From CAZJBS01 sp964544475 (GTDB taxonomy: Bacteria; CLD3; SB21): DNA of 64,000 nt. Shown one piece after another: positions 32,708 to 41,445 of this stretch (position 1 is the first letter of the stretch; each line of letters opens with the position of its first letter). The stretch covers positions 1 through 64,000 of the forward strand of contig CAZJBS010000017.1 of the NCBI GenBank assembly GCA_964544475.1. The letters run 5' to 3'. The position numbers were made by a program, and so were the translations under genes. The notes under the pieces are model-generated. The model saw only the letters and a program-made list of their open reading frames with translations. It was not told the DNA's origin and did not search any database.

Positions 32708-33367
32708 CTATTTCTCCCTCAGGAATTTGAGCGTTTTCTGCAGGCGCTCCCTGGCCCGGTTGACGCGCGATTTGATCGTGCCGATGGGAAGATCGGTTTG
32801 CTGCGCAATTTCTTCGTAGGAGAGGTTCTCAATTTCGCGCAGGCGGATGATTTCCTGGTATTTCTCCGGCAATTGGCGAATGGCCTTCCGGATCAGATCC
32901 TTGGTGACGGCCGAGTCGGTCATCTCGTCGGCATTGACGCGGGTTTCAACCGCTTCAAACTCCTGCCCGTCGTTGCCAAGGTTGGACATGGTGTACAATT
33001 GCTGGCGGCGGCGTTTGCGGAGTTCACTCCGTGCGAGGTTGCCCGCCACGGTATAGATCCACGTCGAAAACTTGGCGACCTTCTTGTACGACTGGCGGAA
33101 CCGGTAAATCTTGACAAACGTGTCCTGCACGATATCTTCCGCGTCGGACCTTTCGCCGACAAAGCTCATGATGTAGTTAATCAGGTGTTCCTTGTACCGC
33201 GCCACAATGACGTCAAATGCGACGAGATCGCCGCCCTGGAACCGTTCGATCACGTCCTCGTCGCTCAGCTTCTGATAGTTCTTCAGGGCGCGCCGGACGA
33301 GATGCGGCGTACGGATCAACTCGCGCAGGTCCGAGTCGTCGATGGGGGTCTTTTTCTCGCCGCTCAC
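32708..33367 (-). CDS. ECF-type RNA polymerase sigma factor (SigE/SigW-like)
   Basis: 219 residues. An N-terminal extension of about 35 residues precedes region 2 (DLVAFDVIVARYKEHLINYI, DAEDIVQDTFVKIYRFR) and region 4 (LPEKYQEIIRLREIENLSYEEIAQQTDLPIGTIKSRVNRARERL). Unlike the FecI type at 10.9 kb it has no FecR partner and no adjacent zinc-finger anti-sigma gene, so it belongs to the general RpoE/SigW group. The start overlaps the end of holA by four bases and the stop is two bases before moaC, an unusual setting for an ECF factor. Confidence 0.9.
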   Translation of the reverse strand: MSGEKKTPIDDSDLRELIRTPHLVRRALKNYQKLSDEDVIERFQGGDLVAFDVIVARYKEHLINYIMSFVGERSDAEDIVQDTFVKIYRFRQSYKKVAKFSTWIYTVAGNLARSELRKRRRQQLYTMSNLGNDGQEFEAVETRVNADEMTDSAVTKDLIRKAIRQLPEKYQEIIRLREIENLSYEEIAQQTDLPIGTIKSRVNRARERLQKTLKFLREK

Positions 33368-34401
33368 GGTTTCAGCCCTTTGATGATGCGAAAAATCAGG
33401 CGATGCATGATCAGCGTCTTGTCCATGACGCTCGACTTGAGTTCCGTATCCGCCTCGAGCAACGCCGCGAAAATGGATTCGAAATCACCGACGGCATAGG
33501 ACGCGGCTTGCGGCCAGTACTGGCTTTCCAGATAATTGGGATACACTCTAAATCCGTCGATCATGTGCTGCTGGATCGTGCGCATCGGCGTTTGGCGTTC
33601 GCGCAGATCGCACAAGGCCATCAGGATCATGAAATGGCGGTGCAACAACGCGACCATGCCGACCGGCTCCTCGCCAAAACGGAACATCTGGTCGAAAACA
33701 TGGATCGCCCGTTCCAGGTCCTTTTTGCCGACCGTTTGGCAGAATTCCCAGATATTGTACTGCCGCGACACGCCGATGGCGGCTTCAATATCGTCTTCGT
33801 TGATTTCCTCGCGCGCGCCGACATACGTGGCGAGCTTGTCCACCTGGCTGTCCAATTCGCGCAGGGACACGTCCACGCGCGAAGCCAGCATCATGGCGGC
33901 ATTCGAGGAAATGCGCTTGCCATGCCGCTCCGCAAACGATTCGATCCACTCCGGTATTTCGTATTCGGTCAGCGCCTTGAGTTCGACGTCCATCCCGTGT
34001 TCCCGCAGCCATTTGAAAGGATGGTACCGAAAGTCGGCTTTCACGGCCGTCAGCACAAGACAGGTCGAATCCATCGGGTTGTTGCAATACGCCGCCAGCG
34101 CCTCCCGTTCGGGCTTGGTCAGCGCATCGGCGTCCCGGAGGATCACCACCTTGCGGTCCGCCATCATCGGAAACGCCATGGCCGCATTGAGCACGCCGGT
34201 CATATCCGCGTCTTTGCCGTGGAATACGTGCAAATTGAAATCATCCTTCGGCGCGTTGAATACCGCCAACAGTATGGCATCGATGACCTGGTCGGCAAGG
34301 AATTGCTCCTCGCCGTTGAGCAAATACAACGGGCGGACTGTCCCCTTCCCGATCTGCTTGAGCGTTTCATGAAAAGACTGACTTTTTTCGGAACGTGCCA
34401 T
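33364..34401 (-). CDS. holA: DNA polymerase III subunit delta
   Basis: 345 residues in the HolA three-domain layout: an N-terminal AAA+-like domain (RPLYLLNGEEQFLADQVIDAI, DDFNLHVFHGKDADMTGVLNAAMAFPMMADRKVVILRDAD), a helical middle domain (SSNAAMMLASRVDVSLRELDSQVDKLATYV) and a C-terminal collar (FCQTVGKKDLERAIHVFDQM, EPVGMVALLHRHFMIL). It is the wrench of the clamp loader that opens the beta sliding clamp. It overlaps the downstream sigma factor by four bases and follows the glycosylase gene by 65 bases. Confidence 0.92.
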   Translation of the reverse strand: MARSEKSQSFHETLKQIGKGTVRPLYLLNGEEQFLADQVIDAILLAVFNAPKDDFNLHVFHGKDADMTGVLNAAMAFPMMADRKVVILRDADALTKPEREALAAYCNNPMDSTCLVLTAVKADFRYHPFKWLREHGMDVELKALTEYEIPEWIESFAERHGKRISSNAAMMLASRVDVSLRELDSQVDKLATYVGAREEINEDDIEAAIGVSRQYNIWEFCQTVGKKDLERAIHVFDQMFRFGEEPVGMVALLHRHFMILMALCDLRERQTPMRTIQQHMIDGFRVYPNYLESQYWPQAASYAVGDFESIFAALLEADTELKSSVMDKTLIMHRLIFRIIKGLKP

Positions 34402-34466
34402 GGGATGCTATTCGGAATTTCTTTTGCGCCAGTTCCACCCACGCTCTTGAAGCGGGAGCGGCGGGT

Positions 34467-35195
34467 TTATTTCTTCTTATCCAGCATGTCTTTCAGTTTC
34501 AGGAGATCCTCCCATGCCGGTTTTTTCCAGTTCGGATTTCGCAATAACGCCGCCGGGTGATACGTGACCATCAACGGCACACCGTGATAATCAAAGACCC
34601 TACCCCGCATTTCCGTCATCGACAACGTATTTTTCAACAGGGTGTTGGCGGCAGTCAAACCGAGTGCGCAGATGATCTTCGGACGAATGTTCTCGATCTG
34701 GGCAATGAGGTACGGTTCACACTGTTCGATTTCGGCCTGGACGGGTTTGCGATTGCCCGGCGGACGGCATTTCAGAATATTGGCGATATAGACCTGCGAC
34801 CGCTGGATATTGAGCGACCGCGGTTGCTCGATCATCTGCGTGAGCAGTTGCCCGGCCCGGCCGACAAACGGCAGGCCCTGCGCATCTTCATCCGCGCCCG
34901 GCGCTTCGCCGATGAAGAGGATATCGGCCTTCGGATTACCGCTGCCGAAAACCGTTTGCGTCCGCGTTTGGCAGAGGTCGCACTTCCGGCAATTCGAAAC
35001 GGTCTTCTCGAGTTCATCCAGCGTGGGCAGGTCGCCGTACGAAGCGGGCGGTTCGGAGACCGATGCCGTCCCTGGCGTGGTCGCTACCCCGGCCGGCCTG
35101 GCCTTCGCGCGCGTTTGATCCAGATACAACGTATCGCCGTACACGTCCCGCTGGGTTTCGAGAAACGTCTTGATCGCCTTCAGCTTTTTGGTCAT
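34467..35195 (-). CDS. Family-4 (iron-sulfur) uracil-DNA glycosylase
   Basis: 242 residues. Cluster-ligand cysteines are visible as CRKC (69-72) near the N-terminal third and in ANILKCRPPGNRKP and IEQCEPYL later; the uracil-pocket motifs are LFIGEAPGADEDAQGLPFVGRAG and VTYHPAALLRNP. It removes uracil from DNA and is the [4Fe-4S] type common in thermophiles and many bacteria without Ung. The N-terminal 50 residues are an extra low-conservation extension. The ATG overlaps the sppA stop (ATGA), so the two genes are coupled. Confidence 0.9.
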   Translation of the reverse strand: MTKKLKAIKTFLETQRDVYGDTLYLDQTRAKARPAGVATTPGTASVSEPPASYGDLPTLDELEKTVSNCRKCDLCQTRTQTVFGSGNPKADILFIGEAPGADEDAQGLPFVGRAGQLLTQMIEQPRSLNIQRSQVYIANILKCRPPGNRKPVQAEIEQCEPYLIAQIENIRPKIICALGLTAANTLLKNTLSMTEMRGRVFDYHGVPLMVTYHPAALLRNPNWKKPAWEDLLKLKDMLDKKK

Positions 35196-37654
35196 TTGGT
35201 TCGCAGCTCCGTATCGTCCATGGGAAGGATGGGCATGATCATGCCGTTGTGGCGCGCCCTGAATTTCAGATAATCGTACACCGGATCCCGCGCCACACCC
35301 ATGTCGAAAAACCTCGGCAGGAAAGCGCCGGGATTCATGAGGTCCGGTTTCGGCATTTCCACGATTTGAATATCGGCATCGGCCCCCAGACCGGCCTTGA
35401 TCCTGGCGACGCCAATGGCCGTTTCAAGGCCGCCGAGCACGTCGACGAGTCCGCGTTCCCTCCCATCGACGCCGCTCCACACGCGGCCCTGCCCGACGGC
35501 ATGGATGTCGTCATACGTGCGTTTCCGGGACGCGGCGACTTTGGTGACAAATTCCGAGTACAGATCCTGAATGATGCGCCCGGCTTTGGCCCGTTCGGTT
35601 TCATCCATATTGCGGTCGGGAAGTCCGAGACCGACCAGGGGCGCCCGGAAACCGAATCCCAGGTCGCCATGCCGGCCGACTTTGACGAGGTCCGTCGTCA
35701 TGCCGAGTTTTTCCTTCAGGCCGGCGTTGTACAGCCACCCGCCGATCACACCGATTGAGCCGGTGATGGTGAATGGCGCGGCGACAATCGTATCGGCGTA
35801 CATGGACAGCCAGTATCCGCCCGACGCCGCCACATAACCCTGCGAGACGATCACCGGTTTTTTCTCCCGGCATTTTTTCAGCGCTTCGGCCACGATATCG
35901 GACGGCAGGGCGTCGCCGCCGGGCGAATCCACCCGGAACACGACGGCTTTGATGCGCGAATCCTTCGTGGCGCGTTCCACGTCTTTGACAAGCCGCCGGG
36001 CGGCAATGCCTTCGTCCATGTCACAGACGCCGATGGCATAGATGACGGCGATGCGCGGCCGTTCGCCCCAGACGGCATCATACGGCAGATGGTATCTTTC
36101 CAGAGCGCGCGGCTTCATGAAGCCCGGCGTTCGGCCTTCCAGAGTTTTCATGACGGCTTCGACACTGTCCCACCGGCCGATGACGTCGATCAATCCGTTT
36201 TCCAGCGCATAGGCCGGAAGGAAAAAGAGGCTGTCGTTGATGAGCGCGTCGAAACGATCCGGCGAAATGGACCGTGAGGCGCAGATGTCCGATTTCACCA
36301 CGTCGTACAGGTCGTCCAGCAACGCCTGGCGCTGTTCACGATCTCCTTCGGACATGGCGTCCCTGGAGAGATTCTCGTCGGCGGATTTGTATTTGAAATA
36401 CCGCCATTCGTCAAACGCGATGCCGAGTTTCTCGAGAGTGCCCTTCAGAAAAGTCCGCCCCATGACATAGCCATTCAATACCAGCGTACCCGCCGGATCC
36501 ATGACAATCCTGTCCGCGACCGACGCCAGGTGGTATTCCGTCATCCCGCCCCGGTCGATGAAAACGACCACGTGTTTGCCGGTCGTGCGAAATTCTTTCA
36601 GCTTTTCCCGCAATTCCCACGCCATTTCCCGGTCCACGTCGACTCCGGAGAGATTGATGGCCAAACCCGCCACGGCCGGATCGTATTTGGCGGCATCGAT
36701 CTGGTCGAGCAATTTTGAAAACGTCAGCGAACGGTCAAACAGAATGTAGCGGCGGTACGAAACGGTCCTGTTCCAATCCATGCGCACATACGTGGATCCG
36801 GCCTGCAAATGAGTCCGGAAAACATTCCGGTCGTACGCACCGATCCGCACGGCATACGTCGTGGCGCGGTGATTCTGGTTTTTGTCCATGTGCGTCTGCG
36901 CGGACAGACCGGCGCGGCCCAGACTGAACTGGAAACCGACGGTCGCCGCCTTCGATTCGAAATAGCGGGCCACCACGCGAACGCCGGGCAGGAATTCCGT
37001 CGCCACGCCGGCGCTCCAGTTATTGTCGAAACCCGGCACGGTTCCCTTTTTCTGAAGCACGTAATCGCCAAACAGCGTCAGCTTTTCCGAACCCAACGGC
37101 CTCACGGCCACATCGATCAGGCCCTGGTCAGAACCCTCGACAAAATATCCCGTCATACCCAGCGACAAGTAACGATTGGGCCGGAGCAAGGTGCCGACGG
37201 TGAATACGTTTTCACGATAGACCGGAAAATCGCGGGCGTGGCGGCCGGACCATCCATATCCGAGTCCGAGGCCCAGCGAACGGCTTCCAACGCCCAGCGC
37301 CAGCCGGTAGTCGGTGATGGTTGTTTTCTCCGACCCGTAACCAAATCCGACGATTTCAGGATGATGGAGATCCTGCCGGATCATGCCGAAACCGAGATGC
37401 GGCACGGCCGTAAAAAGTCCCCATTTGTCCATACCTTTCCATTGCGAAGGATTGGTATTCCACGCAAAAAGCAAATCCGGCTGCCGGACGTAATTCAGCA
37501 AAGCCGGGTTTTCAAAGCCGTACAATCCGGAGCCAATGGCCCCGGACGAAGCGAGCTGGAAATCCATCTGGGTGTAATAAGGTGGCAGCGATTGGGCCAT
37601 GACGGCGGAACCCAGAAGCCACATGGCGGAGGCGAGGCGAAGCAGGTGTTTCAT
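35192..37654 (-). CDS. sppA: Signal peptide peptidase SppA fused to an outer-membrane-like beta domain
   Basis: 820 residues from ATG 37654; the frame to 37816 would run through the promoter. A signal peptide (1-21) is followed by about 300 residues of amphipathic strands resembling a PorV/OMP barrel (NPALLNYVRQPDLLFAWNTN, GFGMIRQDL, LALGVGSRSLGLGLGYGWSG, YLSLGMTGYFVEG). Two S49 peptidase domains then follow: the general-base Lys in FKYKSADENLSRDAMS and the nucleophile Ser in YVAASGGYWLSMYAD, with FTITGSIGVIGG after it. SppA normally digests cleaved signal peptides at the inner membrane; this fused form would be exported with the active site outside the cytoplasm. It heads a transcript with the glycosylase gene; a promoter fits at 37720-37750. 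Confidence 0.85.
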   Translation of the reverse strand: MKHLLRLASAMWLLGSAVMAQSLPPYYTQMDFQLASSGAIGSGLYGFENPALLNYVRQPDLLFAWNTNPSQWKGMDKWGLFTAVPHLGFGMIRQDLHHPEIVGFGYGSEKTTITDYRLALGVGSRSLGLGLGYGWSGRHARDFPVYRENVFTVGTLLRPNRYLSLGMTGYFVEGSDQGLIDVAVRPLGSEKLTLFGDYVLQKKGTVPGFDNNWSAGVATEFLPGVRVVARYFESKAATVGFQFSLGRAGLSAQTHMDKNQNHRATTYAVRIGAYDRNVFRTHLQAGSTYVRMDWNRTVSYRRYILFDRSLTFSKLLDQIDAAKYDPAVAGLAINLSGVDVDREMAWELREKLKEFRTTGKHVVVFIDRGGMTEYHLASVADRIVMDPAGTLVLNGYVMGRTFLKGTLEKLGIAFDEWRYFKYKSADENLSRDAMSEGDREQRQALLDDLYDVVKSDICASRSISPDRFDALINDSLFFLPAYALENGLIDVIGRWDSVEAVMKTLEGRTPGFMKPRALERYHLPYDAVWGERPRIAVIYAIGVCDMDEGIAARRLVKDVERATKDSRIKAVVFRVDSPGGDALPSDIVAEALKKCREKKPVIVSQGYVAASGGYWLSMYADTIVAAPFTITGSIGVIGGWLYNAGLKEKLGMTTDLVKVGRHGDLGFGFRAPLVGLGLPDRNMDETERAKAGRIIQDLYSEFVTKVAASRKRTYDDIHAVGQGRVWSGVDGRERGLVDVLGGLETAIGVARIKAGLGADADIQIVEMPKPDLMNPGAFLPRFFDMGVARDPVYDYLKFRARHNGMIMPILPMDDTELRTK

Positions 37655-37668
37655 AAGAATCCCGTTTG

Positions 37669-37682
37669 CGAAATTAATTTCG
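37669..37682. promoter_or_regulatory. Perfect 14-bp palindrome in the sppA leader
   Basis: CGAAATTAATTTCG is its own reverse complement and lies about 15 bases upstream of the sppA ATG, downstream of the predicted sppA promoter. It could be an operator; no regulator is identified. Confidence 0.3.
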
Positions 37683-37719
37683 GAATACCCGTTGTGTGAG
37701 TAGTCGTTCTGATCGCGCT

Positions 37720-37750
37720 CCAAACTACAGAGAACGGCATAGATATTCAA
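37720..37750 (-). promoter_or_regulatory. Predicted promoter of sppA
   Basis: On the minus strand: TTGA, 19 bases, TAGTTTGG, about 65 bases before the sppA start. It matches the spacing found for the other predicted promoters in the window. Confidence 0.6.
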
Positions 37751-37856
37751 GCGATAAGGAATCTTTGAATAACCATTCTTGCTTTGAAAGGACGCCTGTC
37801 GCATTCGGATAAACATTCATTGGACATCCTGATCGCGCGGTTGGCCTCAAAAACCG

Positions 37857-37887
37857 TTGCGCCGTTCGCTCGCATTCCCTATCTTGA
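37857..37887 (+). promoter_or_regulatory. Predicted promoter of xseB
   Basis: TTGC, 19 bases, TATCTTGA, with the xseB ATG 24 bases beyond. It is divergent from the sppA promoter. Confidence 0.6.
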
Positions 37888-37911
37888 CGCCACATTATTC
37901 ACCGCGGACCC

Positions 37912-38172
37912 ATGGCCAAAAAGAAGAAAACGTCGCAGGACGCAGAGTCTCCGAACTTCGAGCACTCGTTGAAAGAACTGGAATCCATCGTCGAGGAACT
38001 GGAGAGCGGCGACGTGCCACTCGATGAAACGCTCCAGAAGTTCGAACGCGGCATGAAACTGGTCCAATTCTGCCATACGAAACTGAACGACGCCGAAGCC
38101 AAGCTGAAGATTCTGGTTAAAGACAAAGACGGCAGGTACTTTCTAACGGACGAAGACGAGGAAACCGAATGA
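37912..38172 (+). CDS. xseB: Exodeoxyribonuclease VII small subunit
   Basis: 86 residues with the XseB signature: FEHSLKELESIVEELESGDVPLDETLQKFERGMKLVQFCHTKLNDAEAKLKIL, a helical hairpin that binds the XseA large subunit. The enzyme degrades single-stranded DNA to short oligonucleotides. The tail is acidic (TDEDEETE). The xseA gene is not in this window. The stop overlaps the next gene's start (ATGA). It is divergent from sppA. Confidence 0.93.
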   Translation: MAKKKKTSQDAESPNFEHSLKELESIVEELESGDVPLDETLQKFERGMKLVQFCHTKLNDAEAKLKILVKDKDGRYFLTDEDEETE

Positions 38173-38371
38173 AGCGGATCAAGTTGTCCGAGATCGCCCA
38201 TGCCCGGAGCGGAGACAAAGGCGACAGTTCCAACGTCGGCCTGATCGCCTACACGCCCGCCCGGTACGACCTCATCCGCCGTCACGTGACTTCCGACGCC
38301 GTCAAACGCCATTTCAAGGACATCTGCCGGGGTCCGGTCGACCGCTACGAAGTGCCCAATCTCCTGGCCCT
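38169..38371 (+). CDS. AtuA-like C-terminal-domain protein, truncated by a gap
   Basis: The first 67 or so residues are visible before the gap: IKLSEIAHARSGDKGDSSNVGLIAY, DLIRRHVTSDAVKRHFKDICRGPVDRYEVPNLLAL. This matches the ferredoxin-like domain found at the C-terminus of AtuA (acyclic terpene utilisation) proteins, which also occurs as a separate protein of about 110 residues. Its function is not established. Starts inside xseB by four bases; the rest of the gene lies in the unsequenced gap. Confidence 0.8.
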
Positions 38372-38471
38372 NNNNNNNNNNNNNNNNNNNNNNNNNNNNN
38401 NNNNNNNNNNNNNNNNNNNNNNNNNNNNNNNNNNNNNNNNNNNNNNNNNNNNNNNNNNNNNNNNNNNNNNN
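38372..38471. other. Scaffold gap of 100 N (nominal size)
   Basis: Exactly 100 N between the AtuA-like gene and tRNA-Leu. At least 40 codons of the AtuA-like gene are missing, so the true distance is larger than 100. Confidence 0.95.
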
Positions 38472-38485
38472 TTGGCCGTCCTTAT

Positions 38486-38567
38486 GCGGGATTGGCGGAA
38501 TTGGCAGACGCGCCAGACTTAGGATCTGGTGGTTAACACCGTGTGGGTTCAAGTCCCTCATCCCGCA
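38486..38567 (+). tRNA. tRNA-Leu (anticodon TAG)
   Basis: 82 bases with acceptor stem GCGGGAT/ATCCCGC and discriminator A, a D-arm with GGCAGACGC, an anticodon stem-loop CAGACTTAGGATCTG giving anticodon TAG, a long variable arm (TGGTTAACACCGT) as expected for tRNA-Leu, and a T-arm GTGGGTTCAAGTCCCTC. No CCA is encoded. Confidence 0.95.
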
Positions 38568-38606
38568 CGATCGATTTCAATTCATTTCTATCAAGGAGTT
38601 TGAATC

Positions 38607-39815
38607 TTGCAGGCTCAGGTTATCAGCACGGAATCCGGCAAGCGCACCTTGCGCGTCGAAGTGACCCCACAGGAAATGCAGCCCTTTTTTGACGAGGCGC
38701 TCGAGATGTTCCGCGAAGAAGCCCAGATCGAGGGATTTCGCAAAGGCAAAGCGCCGCGTCAGCTGATCAAGTCAAAATTCGAAGGCCAGATCGAGGCCGA
38801 AGCCATCCAGGCCATCATCGAGGAATATTACCGCCAGGCCATCGATCATACGAATACCGACGCCATCGACATGGGCCAGATCGAAAATCTGAACTACAAA
38901 CGCGGTGAACCCGTCTCTTTCGACGTCGTTGTCGAAACCATGCCGGATTATACGGTCACCACGTATCGCGGGTTGATCATTGAAAAGCCGGTGCACACGG
39001 TGACCGACGACGAGGTCGAGGCCACCATCGGCCAGATGCGGCAACATTACGCGACGTTCAAGGAAACCGAGGAAGTCAAAGCCGGCGACGAAGTCACCTG
39101 CGACATCCAGGTGCTGGATGCCGGCGGCGTCCCCATTATCGGCAAGAAATATCAGGACCGCCGCATCCCGCTGACGACGAAGTACGTGGGTCAGGACTTC
39201 ATCGACGGCTTGATCGGCGCGCGGACCGGCGACACGCGGAATCTGCACGTCAGCAACATCGGCAAAAAGGATGAGAAAGAACCCGACACCCAGCATTTCG
39301 CCGTGACCGTTCGCAAAGTCGAGGAGGTCGTCCTCCCCGCGGTGGATGATGAATTCGCCAAAGACCTTGGATTCAAGGACCTGGCCGATCTCAATCAAAA
39401 AGTGCGCGAAGACATCGAACATCGCTGGGGCCATGAAACCGAGCACAAGGTCAACGACCGGATCATCGACGAAATCATCAAAGGCAACGACCTGCCGAGC
39501 CCCGAACCGCTGGTGCGCAATGCGATTGCCCGGATGATCCGGGTGTTCCAGGAACGCAGCAAGAACCCGAACATCGACGAAGCCTATCTCAGCAGCGCTT
39601 TCCGTCCGGCAGCGATTCGCGAAGTCAAATGGACCCTCGCCCGCCGGAAGATCGCCGAACTTGAAAAACTGGCCGTGACCGACGGTGATGTGCTCGAATA
39701 CCGTACTCACATGGCCAAACACAATAACGTGTCCGTCGACGAGATCAAGATTGACTTCAAGACCGACACGGAACGGAAGAACTTCGACGACTATCTGCTC
39801 GAAAAGAAGACGGTG
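38607..39815 (+). CDS. tig: Trigger factor, 3' end lost in a gap
   Basis: 403 residues before the gap, starting at TTG 38607 eight bases after AGGAG. The ribosome-binding N-domain carries EGFRKGKAPRQLI (the GFRxGKxP signature, about 43-55), the middle PPIase-like domain spans about 150-245 (KAGDEVTCDIQVLD, FIDGLIGARTGD), and the helical arms follow (LPAVDDEFAKDLGFKDLADL). Trigger factor is the ribosome-bound chaperone for nascent chains. Only about the last 30-50 residues are missing. As usual it precedes clpP and clpX. Confidence 0.93.
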
Positions 39816-39915
39816 NNNNNNNNNNNNNNNNNNNNNNNNNNNNNNNNNNNNNNNNNNNNNNNNNNNNNNNNNNNNNNNNNNNNNNNNNNNNNNNNNNNNN
39901 NNNNNNNNNNNNNNN
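39816..39915. other. Scaffold gap of 100 N (nominal size)
   Basis: Lies between tig and clpP. The end of tig and about 130-140 N-terminal codons of clpP must be inside, so the true gap is roughly 450-600 bases. Confidence 0.95.
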
Positions 39916-40110
39916 GGCCAGTCCAGCGATATCGAAATCTACATGCGCGAAATTGTGAACGCCAAGCACCAGTTGAACCAACTCATCGCCGAGCGCACGG
40001 GCCAGCCCATGGACCGCATCGAAAAAGACACCGACCGCAATTTCTTCATGTCGGCGGAACAGGCCAAAGCATACGGCATTATCGACGAGATTTTGATTCG
40101 CAAGAAATAG
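39916..40110 (+). CDS. clpP: ClpP protease subunit, C-terminal fragment (5' part in gap)
   Basis: The last 64 residues remain: SSDIEIYMREIVNAKHQLNQ, AERTGQPMDRIEKDTDRNFF, SAEQAKAYGIIDEILIRKK. This is the ClpP C-terminal handle and active-site region; the catalytic Ser and His are in the gap. The position of the triad Asp (second Asp of the DTxRD motif; Asp171 of E. coli) reads Asn here, DTDRN. Listeria ClpP1 shows the same substitution and depends on a second ClpP. A second clpP with an intact Asp lies at 52445. It is followed by clpX after 42 bases. Confidence 0.9.
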   Translation, partial: GQSSDIEIYMREIVNAKHQLNQLIAERTGQPMDRIEKDTDRNFFMSAEQAKAYGIIDEILIRKK

Positions 40111-40152
40111 CGAATTTGCTTTCTCGACCCTGTTTACTTACTTTACGACCAT

Positions 40153-41418
40153 ATGAAAGATCATAACATCACCGGCCGGGCCGTGTTTTGTTCCTTCTGC
40201 GGCAAGTCGGCCGACGAAGTGGACAGTGTCATCAGCGGTCCAAACGGCGTCCATATCTGCAACGAGTGCGTCCGCCATGCCGGCGACATGATCAAGGCTC
40301 ATACGACGCGCGACGCCACCGTTCCCCTGGCCGACATCACCCCCGAAAAATTGAAAGTCCGGCTGGATGAGTACATCATCGGACAGGAACACGCCAAACG
40401 CGTGTTGTGCGTGGCCGTCTACAATCACTACAAACGCATCAATTCCCTCCAGGACTCCGACAACGACGTCGAACTCGAAAAAAACAATATTTTGTTGATT
40501 GGGCCGACCGGGACCGGCAAGACCCTGCTGGCCCAGACGCTGGCCCGCTTCCTCAATGTGCCGTTCACCATCGCCGACGCGACGACGCTGACCGAAGCCG
40601 GATATGTCGGCGAAGACGTCGAGAACATCCTCGTGCGCCTTCTCCAGGCCGCCAACTATGACGTCGCCGCCGCCGAAAAAGGCATCATCTATATCGACGA
40701 AATTGACAAGGTCGCCCGCAAAGGCGGCAACCCGTCCATCACGCGCGACGTTTCCGGCGAAGGTGTGCAGCAGGCTTTGCTGAAAATCCTCGAAGGCACA
40801 ATCTCCAATGTGCCCCCCAAAGGCGGACGCAAACACCCGGAACAGAATCTGATCAGCATCAATACGAAAAACATTCTGTTCATCTGCGGCGGCGCCTTCG
40901 AAGGCATCGACAAAATCATCCAGACCCGCGTCGGCAAGAAAAACATCGGGTTCAAGGCCGAAATTCAGAACCGCGACACCCAGAGTGTTTCGGAGGCCCT
41001 GAGGCTGGTGGAACCCGACGACCTGTTGTCTTTCGGGCTGATCCCGGAGCTCATCGGCCGGCTCCCGATGTTGTGTTCGCTGGAGGAACTGTCGGCGGAT
41101 GCCCTGTTTGCCATTTTGACCGAACCGAAAAACGCCCTGGTCAAGCAATACCAGAAACTCTTTGCGCTGGACGATGTCAAACTCGAGTTTGAGGAAGACG
41201 CGCTCCACGAAGTCGTCTCTTTGTCCATGCGCCGGAAAACCGGCGCCCGCGGCCTCCGGGCCATCATGGAAAAATTCATGATCGACATCATGTACCGGAT
41301 TCCGTCCATGCGCAATCTGAAATCCTGCGTGATCACGCGGGCCAGCGTCGCCGGGGGCGAACAGCCCCTGATGAGTTTCAAAGAAGCCAAAAACAAAGAC
41401 ATCAAAAAAACAGCGTAG
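40153..41418 (+). CDS. clpX: ATP-dependent Clp protease ATP-binding subunit ClpX
   Basis: 421 residues. The N-terminal zinc-binding domain holds the four cysteines CSFC and CNEC (about 14-41). The AAA+ module has Walker A GPTGTGKT (about 117-124), the pore loop GYVGEDVE, Walker B IIYIDEIDK and sensor 2 RKTGARGLRAIMEK. ClpX unfolds tagged proteins and feeds them to ClpP. The order tig-clpP-clpX is the classical one. Confidence 0.97.
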   Translation: MKDHNITGRAVFCSFCGKSADEVDSVISGPNGVHICNECVRHAGDMIKAHTTRDATVPLADITPEKLKVRLDEYIIGQEHAKRVLCVAVYNHYKRINSLQDSDNDVELEKNNILLIGPTGTGKTLLAQTLARFLNVPFTIADATTLTEAGYVGEDVENILVRLLQAANYDVAAAEKGIIYIDEIDKVARKGGNPSITRDVSGEGVQQALLKILEGTISNVPPKGGRKHPEQNLISINTKNILFICGGAFEGIDKIIQTRVGKKNIGFKAEIQNRDTQSVSEALRLVEPDDLLSFGLIPELIGRLPMLCSLEELSADALFAILTEPKNALVKQYQKLFALDDVKLEFEEDALHEVVSLSMRRKTGARGLRAIMEKFMIDIMYRIPSMRNLKSCVITRASVAGGEQPLMSFKEAKNKDIKKTA

Positions 41419-41445
41419 AGGTCGCATGATAAAGGAGCCGCGAAC

